This document shows positions 62,818 through 64,000 of a stretch of 64,000 bases of DNA, piece after piece; positions within the stretch are counted from its first letter, which is position 1; each line of letters starts with the position of its first letter. Below the pieces are notes generated by a model that was not told where the DNA came from, ran no database searches, and saw nothing but the letters and a program-made list of their open reading frames with translations. The position numbers and the translations under genes were made by a program. The stretch is from assembly GCF_000799735.1 (NCBI RefSeq), contig NZ_JUHH01000001.1, positions 1,054,001 to 1,118,000 of the forward strand, in the 5' to 3' direction. This DNA is from Methylotenera sp. G11. GTDB taxonomy: Bacteria > Pseudomonadota > Gammaproteobacteria > Burkholderiales > Methylophilaceae.

Positions 62818-64000
62818 TTAAGATTTATTTTTCAATCTAGGTGGCCATGCAAGGCTAAAATCCTCACGATCAGCTAAATTCAAATTGTAAGATGGATCAC
62901 TGGCTAATAAGTATTGCCAGTTTTTCTTCATGTAATCAATTTCATTTTGAAATCGCTCCCTTTTTTCTTCAGTATCCTCTAACCCTCGAGTTGCTGACTC
63001 ATGATGGTATAACTCGGCATAGGGCGTCCAAATATTTTTATAACCTCTAATAAACAGCCTTAAACAGAAATCCACATCGTTAAATGCTACTTTGAGATCT
63101 GTTTCATTTAGTCCACCAACCTCTTCATAAAGAGATTTTCTTACAATTAAACAAGCCGCTGTAACAGCACAAAAACTTTGAATCAAATCCGCCCTTCCAA
63201 AGTATCCAGAACTCCCTCGTTTAATACCTTTGTGTGCATGTCCTGCAACTCCACTGACTAGTATTACACCTCCATGCTGAAGTGTATCATCTGGATACCA
63301 CAATCTTGCCCCAACAGCGCCAACCTCAGGGCGAACTGCATGGCTGACCATTTCAGTTAGCCAGTCTGGCGTTATCACTTGAATGTCATTGTTGACAAGA
63401 CCGATCAACTCACCATTCGCATGTTTAACAGCCTCATTATTAAGTGCAGAATAATTAAAAGGTCCCGCATCTCGCAAAACTTTAACTCTTGAGTCAGATT
63501 CTAATAACTGAAAATATTCAAGTGTTTTAGCTTCATCAGAGCCATTGTCTACAATAATAATTTCATATTCAGGATAGGCAGTATCAGCAAGGATGCTATC
63601 AATACACTGTTTTATGAGTTCATAACCATTTCTGGTTGGAATGATAAGACTGACCAAAGGCAGGTTATCAGGCAATGGGTATCGCACACGGAATCCGCTC
63701 GGCGTTAACTCGGCTTTAGCTCCCAAGTCTAGTCGCGACAAATGTTCATTCAATGCGGTAAGGCCTGCATTTAGTGCATATGACTTGTTGTCTATTGCTA
63801 GCGATGTACTTGCACTATGCATGCGCCAGTGATATAGCACCCTGGGGATGTGATGTATATTCTCAGCCCCAATTTTTTCTATACACCGCAAAGCTAAATC
63901 GTAATCCTGCGCGCCCTCAAAACCAAGCCTGAATCCGCCAATATCTCGCACAAGATCCGCTCTGTAAACTCCTAAATGCGTAATAAGATTATGTGAATAA
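62818..64000 (-). CDS. Family 2 glycosyltransferase, 5' end cut by window edge
   Basis: The frame is open to the right edge, so the N-terminus is missing; 393 codons are visible. The first part (HNLITHLGVYRADLV, GFEGAQDYDLALR) is the end of one GT2 domain. A second GT2 domain starts at PLVSLIIPTRNGYELI, with IIIVDNGSD and GLVNNDIQVITPDW as nucleotide and metal sites. Such tandem-GT2 proteins build O-antigen or capsule. A GTG at the position of 63951 is an internal codon, not the start. AT-rich codon use suggests a polysaccharide locus subject to exchange. Confidence 0.85.
   Translation of the reverse strand, partial: YSHNLITHLGVYRADLVRDIGGFRLGFEGAQDYDLALRCIEKIGAENIHHIPRVLYHWRMHSASTSLAIDNKSYALNAGLTALNEHLSRLDLGAKAELTPSGFRVRYPLPDNLPLVSLIIPTRNGYELIKQCIDSILADTAYPEYEIIIVDNGSDEAKTLEYFQLLESDSRVKVLRDAGPFNYSALNNEAVKHANGELIGLVNNDIQVITPDWLTEMVSHAVRPEVGAVGARLWYPDDTLQHGGVILVSGVAGHAHKGIKRGSSGYFGRADLIQSFCAVTAACLIVRKSLYEEVGGLNETDLKVAFNDVDFCLRLFIRGYKNIWTPYAELYHHESATRGLEDTEEKRERFQNEIDYMKKNWQYLLASDPSYNLNLADREDFSLAWPPRLKNKS

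Noticed and set aside
62634-62840. Open frame of 68 codons between the two glycosyltransferase genes
   Set aside because: TTG start without a ribosome-binding site, no recognisable motif, and it overlaps the end of the converging gene. It could be a degenerate fragment but cannot be supported.

Overview
This 64 kb window reads as a chromosome segment of a betaproteobacterium, most likely of the Nitrosomonadales/Methylophilaceae neighbourhood. That placement is an inference from gene order (trpS–S2P–yciO–PHP; yciB–yciI–bolA–ppiC; the rpoE–rse–mucD–lepA–lepB–rnc–era–recO–pdxJ–acpS chain), the balanced base composition and the protein sequences; no rRNA or other marker is present to prove it. 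Coding density is high. I found no tRNA, rRNA, CRISPR array, integrase or recognisable transposase.

Layout. 1-5.7 kb: the end of a minus-strand cluster (trpS partial, site-2 protease, YciO/Sua5, PHP phosphatase) and a divergent plus-strand cluster (yciB, yciI, bolA, parvulin PPIase) closed by a clear terminator. 5.7-7.8 kb: Fur-box-controlled feoAB. 7.9-17.5 kb: DUF486 membrane protein, glnB, nadE, a periplasmic ankyrin protein, sucCD, serB, a DUF455 protein and a PmrAB/QseBC-like two-component system with an 11-bp direct-repeat box between it and a small secreted Ala/Lys/Pro protein. 18-22.4 kb: a five-gene exported redox cluster made of a cytochrome c, a flavocytochrome c sulfide dehydrogenase-type flavoprotein, a sorbosone-dehydrogenase-like beta-propeller, an unknown secreted protein and a lipoprotein propeller. 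22.5-30.5 kb: a second ankyrin protein, purL, DUF4197 and glgP.

30.7-32.4 kb: a small accessory island with two unrecognised genes, each followed by a hairpin, one with a strong sigma-70 promoter. 32.4-40.9 kb: htpG behind a sigma-32-type promoter, then a polyphosphate neighbourhood (ppx ... sixA, ppk with a possible Pho box) that encloses a ribbon-helix-helix/AT-hook protein preceded by a perfect 33-bp palindrome, and a PA2778/PA2779-type peptidase/membrane-protein pair. 41-53.3 kb: one long minus-strand run, the envelope-stress operon (rpoE, rseA, rseB, rseC, mucD) followed by lepA, lepB, DUF4845, rnc, era, recO, pdxJ, acpS and tcdA, with two inverted-repeat elements inserted on either side of recO. 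53.6-61.5 kb: nadB, a secreted nuclease, rhlE, a YaiI protein, a SlyD-like PPIase and mutS. 61.7-64 kb: two glycosyltransferases in AT-richer DNA, probably the edge of a surface-polysaccharide locus that continues past the right end.

Themes. Envelope quality control is heavily represented (sigma-E operon, MucD, PpiC, S2P-family protease, LepB). Iron, phosphate and heat-shock control are each suggested by a recognisable DNA site. The strongest candidates for unexplored biology are the palindrome plus RHH/AT-hook protein, the paired repeats bracketing recO, the FCSD/sorbosone-dehydrogenase cluster, and the two orphan genes at 30.7-32.3 kb.
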